Source: Crossaster papposus (lineage: Eukaryota; Echinodermata; Asteroidea; Velatida; Solasteridae). From it: a stretch of DNA of 64,000 nt. The DNA lies in NCBI GenBank assembly GCA_037893245.1, contig JBAIAA010000525.1, positions 1 through 64,000 of the forward strand, given 5' to 3'. Positions 12,301-23,610 of the stretch are shown one piece after another. Numbering within the stretch: position 1 is the first letter of the stretch; each line of letters starts with the position of its first letter. The notes under the pieces are model-generated. The model saw nothing but the letters and a program-made list of their open reading frames with translations, did not search any database and had not been told where the DNA came from. The position numbers and the translations under genes were made by a program.

Positions 12301-15300
12301 CTAGTCTTGTCCGCCTTCTTGTCTAGTCTTGTCCGCCTTCTTGTCTTGTCTTGTCCGCCTTCTTGTCTTGTCTTGTCCGCCTTCTTGTCTTGTCTTGTCC
12401 GCCTTCTTGTCTTGTCTTGTCCGCCTTCTTGTCTTGTCTTGTCCGCCTTCTTGTCTTGTCTTGTCCGCCTTCTTGCCTTGTCTTGTCCGCCTTCTTGCCT
12501 TGTCTTGTCCGCCTTCTTGCCTTGTCTTGTCCGCCTTCTTGCCTTGTCTTGTCCGCCTTCTTGCCTTGTCTTGTCTTGTCCGCCTTCTTGCCTTGTCTTG
12601 TCTTGTCCGCCTTCTTGCCTTGTCTTGTCTTGTCCGCCTTCTTGCCTTGTCTTGTCTTGTCCGCCTTCTTGCCTTGTCTTGTCTTGTCCGCCTTTTTGCC
12701 TTGTCTTGTCTTGTCCGCCTTCTTGCCTTGTCTTGTCTTGTCCGCCTTCTTGCCTTGTCTTGTCTTGTCCGCCTTCTTGCCTTGTCTTGTCTTGTCCGCC
12801 TTCTTGCCTTGTCTTGTCTTGTCCGCCTTCTTGCCTTGTCTTGTCTTGTCCGCCTTCTTGCCTTGTCTTGTCTTGTCCGCCTTCTTGCCTTGTCTTGTCT
12901 TGTCCGCCTTCTTGCCTTGTCTTGTCTTGTCCGCCTTCTTGCCTTGTCTTGTCTTGTCCGCCTTCTTGTCTTGTCTTGTCTTGTCCGCCTTCTTGCCTTG
13001 TCTTGTCTTGTCCGCCTTCTTGCCTTGTCTTGTCTTGTCCGCCTTCTTGCCTTGTCTTGTCTTGTCCGCCTTCTTGCCTTGTCTTGTCTTGTCCGCCTTC
13101 TTGCCTTGTCTTGTCTTGTCCGCCTTCTTGTCTTGTCTAGTCTTGTCCGCCTTCTTGTCTTGTCTAGTCTTGTCCGCCTTCTTGTCTTGTCTAGTCTTGT
13201 CCGCCTTCTTGTCTTGTCTAGTCTTGTCCGCCTTCTTGTCTTGTCTAGTCTTGTCCGCCTTCTTGTCTTGTCTAGTCTTGTCCGCCTTCTTGTCTTGTCT
13301 AGTCTTGTCCGCCTTCTTGTCTTGTCTAGTCTTGTCCGCCTTCTTGTCTTGTCTAGTCTTGTCCGCCTTCTTCTCTTGTCTAGTCTTGTCCGCCTTCTTC
13401 TCTTGTCTAGTCTTGTCCGCCTTCTTGTCTTGTCTAGTCTTGTCCGCCTTCTTGTCTTGTCTAGTCTTGTCCGCCTTCTTGTCTTGTCTAGTCTTGTCCG
13501 CCTTCTTGTCTTGTCTAGTCTTGTCCGCCTTCTTGTCTTGTCTTGTCCGCCTTCTTGCCTTGTCTTGTCTTGTCCGCCTTCTTGCCTTGTCTTGTCTTGT
13601 CCGCCTTCTTGCCTTGTCTTGTCTTGTCCGCCTTCTTGTCTTGTCTTGTCTTGTCCGCCTTCTTGTCTTGTCTTGTCTTGTCCGCCTTCTTGTCTTGTCT
13701 TGTCTTGTCTTGTCCGCCTTCTTGTCTTGTCTTGTCTTGTCCGCATTCTTGTCTTGTCTTGTCTTGTCCGCCTTCTTGCCTTGTCTTGTCTTGTCCGCCT
13801 TCTTGTCTTGTCTTGTCTTGTCCGCCTTCTTGTCTTGTCTTGTCTTGTCCGCCTTCTTGTCTTGTCTTGTCTTGTCCGCCTTCTTGTCTTGCCTTGTCTT
13901 GTCCGCCTTCTTGTCTTGCCTTGTCTTGTCTTGTCTTGTCCGCCTTCTTGTCTTGCCTTGTCTTGTCTTGTCTTGTCCGCCTTCTTGTCTTGCCTTGTCT
14001 TGTCTTGTCTTGTCCGCCTTCTTGTCTTGCCTTGTCTTGTCTTGTCCGCCTTCTTGTCTTGCCTTGTCTTGTCTTGTCCGCCTTCTTGCCTTGTCTTGTC
14101 TTGTCCGCCTTCTTGCCTTGTCTTGTCTTGTCCGCCTTCTTGCCTTGTCTTGTCTTGTCCGCCTTCTTGTCTTGTCTCGTCTTGTCCGCCTTCTTGTCTT
14201 GTCTCGTCTTGTCTTGTCTTCTTGTCTTGTCTTGTCTTGTCTTGTCTTCTTGTCTTGTCTTGTCTTGTCTTGTCTTGTCCGCCTTCTTGTCTTGTCTTGT
14301 CTTGTCTTGTCCGCCTTCTTGTCGTGTCTTGTCTTGTCTTGTCCGCCTTCTTGTCTTGTCTTGTCTTGTCTTGTCTTGTCCGCCTTCTTGTCTTGTCTTG
14401 TCTTGTCTTGTCTTGTCCGCCTTCTTGTCTTGTCTTGTCTTGTCTTGTCCGCCTTCTTGTCTTGTCTTGTCTTGTCTTGTCCGCCTTCTTGTCTTGTCTT
14501 GTCTTGTCTTGTCTTGTCTTGTCCGCCTTCTTGTCTTGTCTTGTCTTGTCTTGTCTTGTCTTGTCTTGTCTTGTCCACCTTCTTGTCTTGTCTTGTCTTG
14601 TCTTGTCTTGTCTTGTCTTGTCTTGTCCGCCTTCTTGTCTTGTCTTGTCTTGTCTTGTCTTGTCCGCCGTCTTGTCTTGTCTTGTCTTGTCTTGTCTTGT
14701 CTTGTCCGCCTTCTTGTCTTGTCTTGTCTTGTCTTGTCTTGTCTTGTCCGCCTTCTTGTCTTGTCTTGTCTTGTCTTGTCTTGTCCGCCTTCTTGTCTTG
14801 TCTTGTCTTGTCTTGTCTTGTCCGCCTTCTTGTCTTGTCTTGTCTTGTCTTGTCTTGTCCGCCTTCTTGTCTTGTCTTGTCTTGTCTTGTCTTGTCCGCC
14901 TTCTTGTCTTGTCTTGGCTTGTCTTGTCTTGTCCGCCTTCTTGGCTTGTCTTGTCTTGTCCGCCTTCTTGTCTTGTCTTGTCTTGTCTTGTCCGCCTTCT
15001 TGGCTTGTCTTGTCTTGTCCGCCTTCTTGGCTTGTCTTGTCTTGTCCGCCTTCTTGGCTTGTCTTGTCTTGTCCGCCTTCTTGTCTTGTCTTGTCTTGTC
15101 CGCCTTCTTGTCTTGTCTTGTCTTGTCCGCCTTCTTGTCTTGTCTTGTCTTGTCTTGTCCGCCTTCTTGTCTTGTCTTGTCTTGTCCGCCTTCTTGTCTT
15201 GTCTAGTCTTGTCCGCCTTCTTGTCTTGTCTAGTCTTGTCCGCCTTCTTGTCTTGTCTAGTCTTGTCCGCCTTCTTGTCTAGTCTTGTCCGCCTTCTTGT

Positions 15301-18300
15301 CTTGTCTTGTCCGCCTTCTTGTCTTGTCTTGTCCGCCTTCTTGTCTTGTCTTGTCCGCCTTCTTGTCTTGTCTTGTCCGCCTTCTTGTCTTGTCTTGTCC
15401 GCCTTCTTGTCTTGTCTTGTCCGCCTTCTTGCCTTGTCTTGTCCGCCTTCTTGCCTTGTCTTGTCCGCCTTCTTGCCTTGTCTTGTCCGCCTTCTTGCCT
15501 TGTCTTGTCCGCCTTCTTGCCTTGTCTTGTCTTGTCCGCCTTCTTGCCTTGTCTTGTCTTGTCCGCCTTCTTGCCTTGTCTTGTCTTGTCCGCCTTCTTG
15601 CCTTGTCTTGTCTTGTCCGCCTTCTTGCCTTGTCTTGTCTTGTCCGCCTTTTTGCCTTGTCTTGTCTTGTCCGCCTTCTTGCCTTGTCTTGTCTTGTCCG
15701 CCTTCTTGCCTTGTCTTGTCTTGTCCGCCTTCTTGCCTTGTCTTGTCTTGTCCGCCTTCTTGCCTTGTCTTGTCTTGTCCGCCTTCTTGCCTTGTCTTGT
15801 CTTGTCCGCCTTCTTGCCTTGTCTTGTCTTGTCCGCCTTCTTGCCTTGTCTTGTCTTGTCCGCCTTCTTGCCTTGTCTTGTCTTGTCCGCCTTCTTGCCT
15901 TGTCTAGTCTTGTCCGCCTTCTTGCCTTGTCTAGTCTTGTCCGCCTTCTTGCCTTGTCTAGTCTTGTCCGCCTTCTTGCCTTGTCTAGTCTTGTCCGCCT
16001 TCTTGTCTTGTCTAGTCTTGTCCGCCTTCTTGTCTTGTCTAGTCTTGTCCGCCTTCTTGTCTTGTCTAGTCTTGTCCGCCTTCTTGTCTTGTCTAGTCTT
16101 GTCCGCCTTCTTGTCTTGTCTAGTTTTGTCCGCCTTCTTGTCTTGTCTAGTCTTGTCCGCCTTCTTGTCTTGTCTAGTCTTGTCCGCCTTCTTGTCTTGT
16201 CTAGTCTTGTCCGCCTTCTTGTCTTGTCTAGTCTTGTCCGCCTTCTTGTCTTGTCTAGTCTTGTCCGCCTTCTTGTCTTGTCTAGTCTTGTCCGCCTTCT
16301 TGTCTTGTCTAGTCTTGTCCGCCTTCTTGTCTTGTCTAGTCTTGTCCGCCTTCTTGTCTTGTCTAGTCTTGTCCGCCTTCTTGTCTTGTCTAGTCTTGTC
16401 CGCCTTCTTGTCTTGTCTAGTCTTGTCCGCCTTCTTGTCTTGTCTAGTCTTGTCCGCCTTCTTGTCTTGTCTAGTCTTGTCCGCCTTCTTGTCTTGTCTA
16501 GTCTTGTCCGCCTTCTTGTCTTGTCTAGTCTTGTCCGCCTTCTTGTCTTGTCTAGTCTTGTCCGCCTTCTTGTCTTGTCTAGTCTTGTCCGCCTTCTTGT
16601 CTTGTCTAGTCTTGTCCGCCTTCTTGTCTTGTCTAGTCTTGTCCGCCTTCTTGTCTTGTCTAGTCTTGTCCGCCTTCTTGTCTTGTCTAGTCTTGTCCGC
16701 CTTCTTGTCTTGTCTAGTCTTGTCCGCCTTCTTCTCTTGTCTAGTCTTGTCCGCCTTCTTCTCTTGTCTAGTCTTGTCCGCCTTCTTGTCTTGTCTAGTC
16801 TTGTCCGCCTTCTTGTCTTGTCTAGTCTTGTCCGCCTTCTTGTCTTGTCTTGTCCGCCTTCTTGCCTTGTCTTGTCTTGTCCGCCTTCTTGCCTTGTCTT
16901 GTCTTGTCCGCCTTCTTGCCTTGTCTTGTCTTGTCCGCCTTCTTGCCTTGTCTTGTCTTGTCCGCCTTCTTGCCTTGTCTTGTCTTGTCCGCCTTCTTGC
17001 CTTGTCTTGTCTTGTCCGCCTTCTTGCCTTGTCTTGTCTTGTCCGCCTTCTTGCCTTGTCTTGTCTTGTCCGCCTTCTTGCCTTGTCTTGTCTTGTCCGC
17101 CTTCTTGCCTTGTCTTGTCTTGTCCGCCTTCTTGCCTTGTCTTGTCTTGTCCGCCTTCTTGCCTTGTCTTGTCTTGTCCGCCTCCTTGTCTTGTCTTGTC
17201 CGCCTTCTTGCCTTGTCTTGTCTTGTCCGCCTTCTTGCCTTGTCTTGTCTTGTCCGCCTTCTTGCCTTGTCTTGTCTTGTCCGCCTTCTTGCCTTGTCTT
17301 GTCTTGTCCGCCTTCTTGCCTTGTCTTGTCTTGTCCGCCTTCTTGCCTTGTCTTGTCTTGTCCGCCTTCTTGCCTTGTCTTGTCTTGTCCGCCTTCTTGC
17401 CTTGTCTTGTCTTGTCCGCCTTCTTGCCTTGTCTTGTCTTGTCCGCCTTCTTGCCTTGTCTTGTCTTGTCCGCCTTCTTGCCTTGTCTTGTCTTGTCCGC
17501 CTTCTTGCCTTGTCTTGTCTTGTCCGCCTTCTTGCCTTGTCTTGTCTTGTCCGCCTTCTTGCCTTGTCTTGTCTTGTCCGCCTTCTTGCCTTGTCTTGTC
17601 TTGTCCGCCTTCTTGCCTTGTCTTGTCTTGTCCGCCTTCTTGCCTTGTCTTGTCTTGTCCGCCTTCTTGCCTTGTCTTGTCTTGTCCGCCTTCTTGCCTT
17701 GTCTTGTCTTGTCCGCCTTCTTGCCTTGTCTTGTCTTGTCCGCCTTCTTGCCTTGTCTTGTCTTGTCCGCCTTCTTGCCTTGTCTTGTCTTGTCCGCCTT
17801 CTTGCCTTGTCTTGTCTTGTCCGCCTTCTTGCCTTGTCTTGTCTTGTCCGCCTTCTTGCCTTGTCTTGTCTTGTCCGCCTTCTTGCCTTGTCTTGTCTTG
17901 TCCGCCTTCTTGCCTTGTCTTGTCTTGTCCGCCTTCTTGCCTTGTCTTGTCTTGTCCGCCTTCTTGCCTTGTCTTGTCTTGTCCGCCTTCTTGCCTTGTC
18001 TTGTCTTGTCCGCCTTCTTGCCTTGTCTTGTCTTGTCCGCCTTCTTGTCTTGTCTAGTCTTGTCCGCCTTCTTGTCTTGTCTAGTCTTGTCCGCCTTCTT
18101 GTCTTGTCTAGTCTTGTCCGCCTTCTTGTCTTGTCTAGTCTTGTCCGCCTTCTTGTCTTGTCTAGTCTTGTCCGCCTTCTTGTCTTGTCTAGTCTTGTCC
18201 GCCTTCTTGTCTTGTCTAGTCTTGTCCGCCTTCTTGTCTTGTCTAGTCTTGTCCGCCTTCTTGTCTTGTCTAGTCTTGTCCGCCTTCTTCTCTTGTCTAG

Positions 18301-20100
18301 TCTTGTCCGCCTTCTTCTCTTGTCTAGTCTTGTCCGCCTTCTTGTCTTGTCTAGTCTTGTCCGCCTTCTTGTCTTGTCTAGTCTTGTCCGCCTTCTTGTC
18401 TTGTCTAGTCTTGTCCGCCTTCTTGTCTTGTCTAGTCTTGTCCGCCTTCTTGTCTTGTCTTGTCCGCCTTCTTGCCTTGTCTTGTCTTGTCCGCCTTCTT
18501 GCCTTGTCTTGTCTTGTCCGCCTTCTTGCCTTGTCTTGTCTTGTCCGCCTTCTTGTCTTGTCTTGTCTTGTCCGCCTTCTTGTCTTGTCTTGTCTTGTCC
18601 GCCTTCTTGTCTTGTCTTGTCTTGTCTTGTCCGCCTTCTTGTCTTGTCTTGTCTTGTCCGCATTCTTGTCTTGTCTTGTCTTGTCCGCCTTCTTGCCTTG
18701 TCTTGTCTTGTCCGCCTTCTTGTCTTGTCTTGTCTTGTCCGCCTTCTTGTCTTGTCTTGTCTTGTCCGCCTTCTTGTCTTGTCTTGTCTTGTCCGCCTTC
18801 TTGTCTTGCCTTGTCTTGTCCGCCTTCTTGTCTTGCCTTGTCTTGTCTTGTCTTGTCCGCCTTCTTGTCTTGCCTTGTCTTGTCTTGTCTTGTCCGCCTT
18901 CTTGTCTTGCCTTGTCTTGTCTTGTCTTGTCCGCCTTCTTGTCTTGCCTTGTCTTGTCTTGTCCGCCTTCTTGTCTTGCCTTGTCTTGTCTTGTCCGCCT
19001 TCTTGCCTTGTCTTGTCTTGTCCGCCTTCTTGCCTTGTCTTGTCTTGTCCGCCTTCTTGCCTTGTCTTGTCTTGTCCGCCTTCTTGTCTTGTCTCGTCTT
19101 GTCCGCCTTCTTGTCTTGTCTCGTCTTGTCTTGTCTTCTTGTCTTGTCTTGTCTTGTCTTGTCTTCTTGTCTTGTCTTGTCTTGTCTTGTCTTGTCCGCC
19201 TTCTTGTCTTGTCTTGTCTTGTCTTGTCCGCCTTCTTGTCTTGTCTTGTCTTGTCTTGTCCGCCTTCTTGTCTTGTCTTGTCTTGTCTTGTCTTGTCCGC
19301 CTTCTTGTCTTGTCTTGTCTTGTCTTGTCTTGTCCGCCTTCTTGTCTTGTCTTGTCTTGTCTTGTCCGCCTTCTTGTCTTGTCTTGTCTTGTCTTGTCCG
19401 CCTTCTTGTCTTGTCTTGTCTTGTCTTGTCTTGTCTTGTCCGCCTTCTTGTCTTGTCTTGTCTTGTCTTGTCTTGTCTTGTCTTGTCTTGTCCACCTTCT
19501 TGTCTTGTCTTGTCTTGTCTTGTCTTGTCTTGTCTTGTCTTGTCCGCCTTCTTGTCTTGTCTTGTCTTGTCTTGTCTTGTCCGCCGTCTTGTCTTGTCTT
19601 GTCTTGTCTTGTCTTGTCTTGTCCGCCTTCTTGTCTTGTCTTGTCTTGTCTTGTCTTGTCTTGTCCGCCTTCTTGTCTTGTCTTGTCTTGTCTTGTCCGC
19701 CTTCTTGTCTTGTCTTGTCTTGTCTTGTCTTGTCCGCCTTCTTGTCTTGTCTTGTCTTGTCTTGTCTTGTCCGCCTTCTTGTCTTGTCTTGTCTTGTCTT
19801 GTCTTGTCCGCCTTCTTGTCTTGTCTTGGCTTGTCTTGTCTTGTCCGCCTTCTTGGCTTGTCTTGTCTTGTCCGCCTTCTTGTCTTGTCTTGTCTTGTCT
19901 TGTCCGCCTTCTTGGCTTGTCTTGTCTTGTCCGCCTTCTTGGCTTGTCTTGTCTTGTCCGCCTTCTTGGCTTGTCTTGTCTTGTCCGCCTTCTTGTCTTG
20001 TCTTGTCTTGTCCGCCTTCTTGTCTTGTCTTGTCTTGTCCGCCTTCTTGTCTTGTCTTGTCTTGTCTTGTCCGCCTTCTTGTCTTGTCTTGTCTTGTCCG
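12301..20100. repeat. Higher-order duplications in the satellite, shifts 2956 and 4917 bp
   Basis: Two further block duplications are visible. Marker CCTTTTTGCC is at 12691 and 15647, a shift of 2956 bp, and the surrounding 22-mer block (12301 onward and 15257 onward) matches. Markers TCTCTTG near 13370, CCACC at 14575 and CCGCCGT at 14664 recur at a shift of exactly 4917 bp (CCACC at 19492, CCGCCGT at 19581). Downstream, TCTTGGCTT is at 14911 and 19823, a shift of 4912 bp, because one pentamer is missing in the second copy. The two copies are otherwise almost identical. Confidence 0.8.
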
Positions 20101-20671
20101 CCTTCTTGTCTTGTCTTGTCTTGTCCGCCTTCTTGTCTTGTCTTGTCTTGTCCGCCTTCTTGTCTTGTCTTGTCTTGTCTGCCTTCTTGTCTTGTCTTGT
20201 CTTGTCCGCCTTCTTGTCTTGTCTTGTCTTGTCCGCCTTCTTGTCTTGTCTTGTCTTGTCCGCCTTCTTGTCTTGTCTTGTCTTGTCCGCCTTCTTGTCT
20301 TGTCTTGTCTTGTCCGCCTTCTTGTCTTGTCTTGTCTTGTCCGCCTTCTTTTCTTGTCTTGTCTTGTCCGCCTTCTTGTCTTGTCTTGTCTTGTCCGCCT
20401 TCTTGTCTTGTCTTGTCTTGTCCGCCTTCTTGTCTTGTCTTGTCTTGTCCGCCTTCTTGTCTTGTCTTGTCTTGTCTTGTCCGCCTTCTTGTCTTGTCTT
20501 GTCTTGTCTTGTCCGCCTTCTTGTCTTGTCTTGTCTTGTCCGCCTTCTTGTCTTGTCTTGTCTTGTCCGCCTTCTTGTCTTGTCTTGTCTTGTCCGCCTT
20601 TTGGCTAAGATCATGTGTTATTTATTACTGTAATATAAAAAAAGGATCTTCGTCTTCAAACTCTTCTTTAG

Positions 20672-20823
20672 GTAATTACTGCCCCGAAGGCTCCTGCTCC
20701 CAGACCACCTGTGACCTGGGTATGTACTGTGACACCAATGGCCTAGACACACCCAGGGCAAGTGCGCCGCTGGTTACTACTGCACTCACGGCTCCACCAC
20801 CAATAAGCCAACAGGGACCGGAG
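20672..20823 (+). CDS. Exon 1 (in window) of cysteine-rich modular extracellular protein
   Basis: First recognisable exon of the large + strand gene. The acceptor is TTCTTTAG at 20671 and the donor is GTAAGT at 20824. It starts in phase 1 (two bases complete a Gly codon) and reads GNYCPEG, then CDLGMYC, then after a frame change GKCAAGYYCTHG. The length is 152 bp, one short of a multiple of 3. The frame breaks at the GGG run 20756-20758: adding one G there would join both halves in frame. Pattern C-P-x-G...G-Y-Y-C matches the other exons. The protein is probably secreted or membrane-anchored; earlier exons must lie upstream of the satellite. Confidence 0.75.
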
Positions 20824-21379
20824 GTAAGTGATGAAAAGTGAAAGAGGATAATGCCCAGCGATAACAGCCATTCTCTGCATTCAGTGAACCCTGATCACCA
20901 CATACGAATTTTTTTTAAAGCCCACACAGCCACTGTGCATGCAATGATGTAACCATACGTGTTTCATAGCGGCATAATTTGCATACACCCCCCGCCCCCC
21001 CTTTTCCACATCCCCTCGAAGTATGGGGGAAATAAAGAAAAACATCAAACCCGGAAGTAACGGTATCGTCAAGGCCTTGCTCTTACGAGAGGGCGATACG
21101 AGGTTCATGTACACACGTACTACATGTACATGGCACGGTACAGAAGCAATGTGTGCATCATGTGTGCGCATGGTGTGTGGAACCGACCGTGGGTAGCGAT
21201 CGCCCTGTCAGTACAATGCGCGGAGGCTGAAACAGCACATGCTCATCCTTGTATTCAAGGCTAGTGTTACTGAGTTCCTCATGCTCTTGTTTGAAACAAA
21301 CCTGTTTCTAGAATATTCATTGCAACTTTGAGATTCTCAAGCAACAACAACTTATCCCTTGATATGTCTTTCTGTGCAG
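20824..21379 (+). other. Intron 1, no gene seen
   Basis: The stretch runs from donor GTAAGT to acceptor TTTCTGTGCAG. It contains a C-rich tract near 20990-21010 and short catgtaca-type microsatellite near 21110-21135. I see no coding or mobile element signal. Short open frames here have no recognisable content. Confidence 0.6.
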
Positions 21380-21559
21380 GTAATGAGTGCAGCTCCGGCC
21401 ATTACTGCGTCGCCGGCAGCAGCTCCGAGGAGGATTGCCCCCCAGGCACCTACCTGCCTTCCCGGAGGGCGAAGAACATCACTTACTGCTTGGAGTGCGT
21501 CGGGGGACAGTACTGTGGGGCTAGTGGACTGGCTTATCCTGAAGGGAACTGCTCACGAG
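21380..21559 (+). CDS. Exon 2 of cysteine-rich modular protein
   Basis: Acceptor TTTCTGTGCAG and donor GTAGGT frame a 180-bp exon, phase 1 at both ends and fully open. It encodes (G)NECSSGHYC, then EDCPPGTYLPS, a sequon NIT, and CLECVGGQYCGASG. The spacing of cysteines (C-x6-C, C-x2-C) is that of the GCC2/GCC3 or ephrin-receptor-like cysteine-rich modules found in many extracellular proteins. The symmetrical phase lets this exon be duplicated or skipped without a frame change. Confidence 0.88.
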
Positions 21560-22162
21560 GTAGGTCATGATGGAGGAACGATCATTTAACTCTCCTGGTC
21601 TTCTACACCTTGCAACCCTTCATAGAGTTAGCACCCGTCTGCATCTGTTGAATACTGCAACAATCTCGAACTAGCTCACTGGATATAAACATTGCAGGCT
21701 CGAGTTAAGGCCAGTTCATACTTATCGTGTATTAAGCGAATGCCGAACAAATTTGACTTCGGCAAATGTTGGCAGCGAGGGCTTTGTGAAGTTAAAATGT
21801 GTTCATCATTTGTTATTTCTTTTGCAACGTAAAAACGGCAAGTGACATCACAAATTCGCGTTCGCTTTTGCTATTGCAGGCAGAAGACTCAAGTCGACTC
21901 AACTCAACTCGAGTGAAGACTGATAGCACTTAAGTGCCAGAAATAAAAAGAAAACCTTCCCAAAAATATTTGCCATGATTTAAGGTGCAAAGTGTTTTCA
22001 CAACTGGATGTAAATTAAGATTTTTACGACTTGATCAAGGATGTGAATTTAAAGCATTTGGATGTGAATTTGATAAATCCTGCTAATGGCCGTGTCCGTT
22101 TTGAATGCAAAATCACACCATGTCCTTTCCTAGTGTAATAGTTTCTGTTTTAAACCCAATAG
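21560..22162 (+). other. Intron 2, no gene seen
   Basis: Non-coding. The stretch 21835-21880 (GTGACATCACAAATTCGCG and flanks) resembles 51912-51950, so part of it may be a dispersed repeat. Nothing else is recognisable. Confidence 0.5.
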
Positions 22163-22384
22163 GTTTCTACTGCCCCGGCGGTCAGATTGTGCGTGAGCCC
22201 TTAGGCTACCCTTGCCCTCCAGGCTACTACTGCAAGGAAGGTGTGGATGACAAAGTGCCCTGCCCGGCAGGAACGTACCAGGATGAGCCGGAAGAGTGGA
22301 CCTGCAAGACTTGCCCTGAAGGGTTCTACTGTGATGACACTGACAGGCCTATAGTAAACTACACGGCCTACATATGCCCTGAAG
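22163..22384 (+). CDS. Exon 3 of cysteine-rich modular protein
   Basis: Acceptor AACCCAATAG and donor GTATGT frame 222 bp, phase 1 at both ends and fully open. It encodes one and a half modules: (G)FYCPGGQ, YPCPPGYYCKEG, VPCPAGTYQDEP, CKTCPEGFYCDD and ends YICPEG. One N-glycosylation sequon (NYT) is present. This is the clearest example of the repeated C-P-x-G-x-Y...C-x2-C-x2-G-[FY]-Y-C pattern in the window. Confidence 0.9.
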
Positions 22385-23287
22385 GTATGTAGAAAAACTG
22401 AACCTGTTAGACATACATGTAGTTGTTTTCCTTGTTCCAGATGTTTTCCTAGTACCGGATTACTTTTGAAAAAAACCTACATCTTTTGGATTATTCTTTA
22501 TTACTAGCCTTCCCGATTTTGATTTTAATAAAAATCACTGCAAATACACGTTACAGATGAAATTTTGATGTGAAATTGTAGCAAGATGGACATTTTAAGG
22601 AATATAAATAATCAAAATCTAAAAAGCTCACAATACACCCCGAGGCCAATTTAGCCCTTTCTGCCCAGATCTGTCTGATTTTAGCTCGCCTGAGCGAAGT
22701 TTAGAGACTATGCACTCACTATTTATGTACGATGTTCGTTCGTATGTATACATCAATTTGGTTAAAGTTTTGAAAAAATTGGTCGTATATATTGAAATCT
22801 AATTCCAATCAAATTTGGGTCATGGATGCAATATCATGGTTGTGGTAAAGGTCAAGTACTGAGGTCAAAGTTCAAGTTCTAAAATCGGCTTGAATTGCAA
22901 AACTTGTCTCATTTTAAAACTCAGTTTAATTGCAAACAAACTTGGGTTGTACATGCAATATTGTCATTTTTACATGGTGGTCTTTTCAAAGGTCAAGTAC
23001 TGAAGCAAATGGTCATTTGAGGTCAAGTTGTAAAAAAGGGTTGTAAATGTAATTGTAAAATTGGCCTCGTTTGCAATCAAATCATAGATGCAATATAGAA
23101 ACTTGCATGTGATGGTAATATACTTTGGTAAAATGTCATTTGAGGTCAAGTTTTAAAATAGGGTAATCGTGAAAGTAGGCGAGACTCGTGGTAAGAGAAC
23201 CATTCTTGTGGACTGAACATGTGAATTAATACTTTGGTCATATTATATTACTGCTGTTTTTATTAATCCATGTAATTATTAAACCAG
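22385..23287 (+). other. Intron 3 with a dispersed repeat
   Basis: From about 22680 (GCTCGCCTGAGCGAAG) to 23210 the sequence carries repeated phrases of the type AAGGTCAAGTACTGAGGTCA and AAACTTGGGTCATAGATGCAATAT. Similar phrases occur at 27365-27545. It is a dispersed non-coding repeat of unknown class. No gene is seen. Confidence 0.55.
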
Positions 23288-23610
23288 GTCAATACTGCCC
23301 CAACGGAACCCACGCCGCCACTGAGTACCCCTGCCCTATTGGTACTTTCAACAACGCCACGGGCCTGGCTAGCTGGGAGCAGTGCCACTGCGGCCAGCCT
23401 GGACTGACTTACCCCAACACCTGCTGTTCGGCGGGCTACTTCTGTCGGATTAGGGCCGAGAGGGCCGCGCCTGACCAAGGTTCGGATGCCGGGATGTGCA
23501 CGGCCGGTTACTATGGATGGGCACGACGGAACCCGTGGCGTGTCCCCGGGGGACGATTAGTAATGAGGAAGTGCTGATAAACATGACGGAGTGTGAACCG
23601 TGTCTGGCAG
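23288..23610 (+). CDS. Exon 4 of cysteine-rich modular protein, frame broken
   Basis: Acceptor TTAAACCAG and donor GTAGGC frame 323 bp; phase 1 to phase 1 would need 324. The first part reads (G)QYCPNGTHAATEYPCPIGTF, CHCGQPG, CCSAGYFC, CTAGYYG. The reading then continues one frame over as GTTEPVACPRGTISNEE and NMTECEPCLAG. One added G in the GGG run at 23518-23521 restores the frame, giving no other stop. Sequons NGT, NAT and NMT are present. The intact downstream half and donor argue that the exon is real. Confidence 0.78.

Larger units (their letters stand above)
1..20600. repeat. 27-bp satellite array built from TCTTG pentamers
   Basis: An unbroken tandem array fills the first 20.6 kb. 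The basic unit is 27 bp: TCTTG, TCCGCC, TTCTTG, TCTTG, TCTAG. The main variants change the last pentamer (TCTAG to TCTTG), the middle one (TTGTC to TTGCC), or give TTCTC. Unit length varies in 5-bp steps: 22 bp units at 12330-12550, 27 bp as the norm, and 32 to 57 bp units at 14200-15200 and 19100-20000. The + strand has almost no A except in TAG, so the minus strand is almost T-free. Because 27 is a multiple of 3 and no stop falls in most frames, very long open frames appear on both strands (nonapeptides such as LSAFLSCLV or KADKTRQDK). I treat these as by-products. The array ends 71 bp before the first recognisable exon and so probably sits in an intron. Confidence 0.97.

Noticed and set aside
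1..20600. CRISPR-like array
   Set aside because: Units are contiguous with no unique spacers, and the context is eukaryotic with introns and LTR elements.
3..20841. Very long open frames in the satellite (up to 2161 codons on + and 1785 on -)
   Set aside because: They follow from a stop-poor unit of 27 bp, occur in several frames and both strands at once, and have no start context or non-repeat domain.
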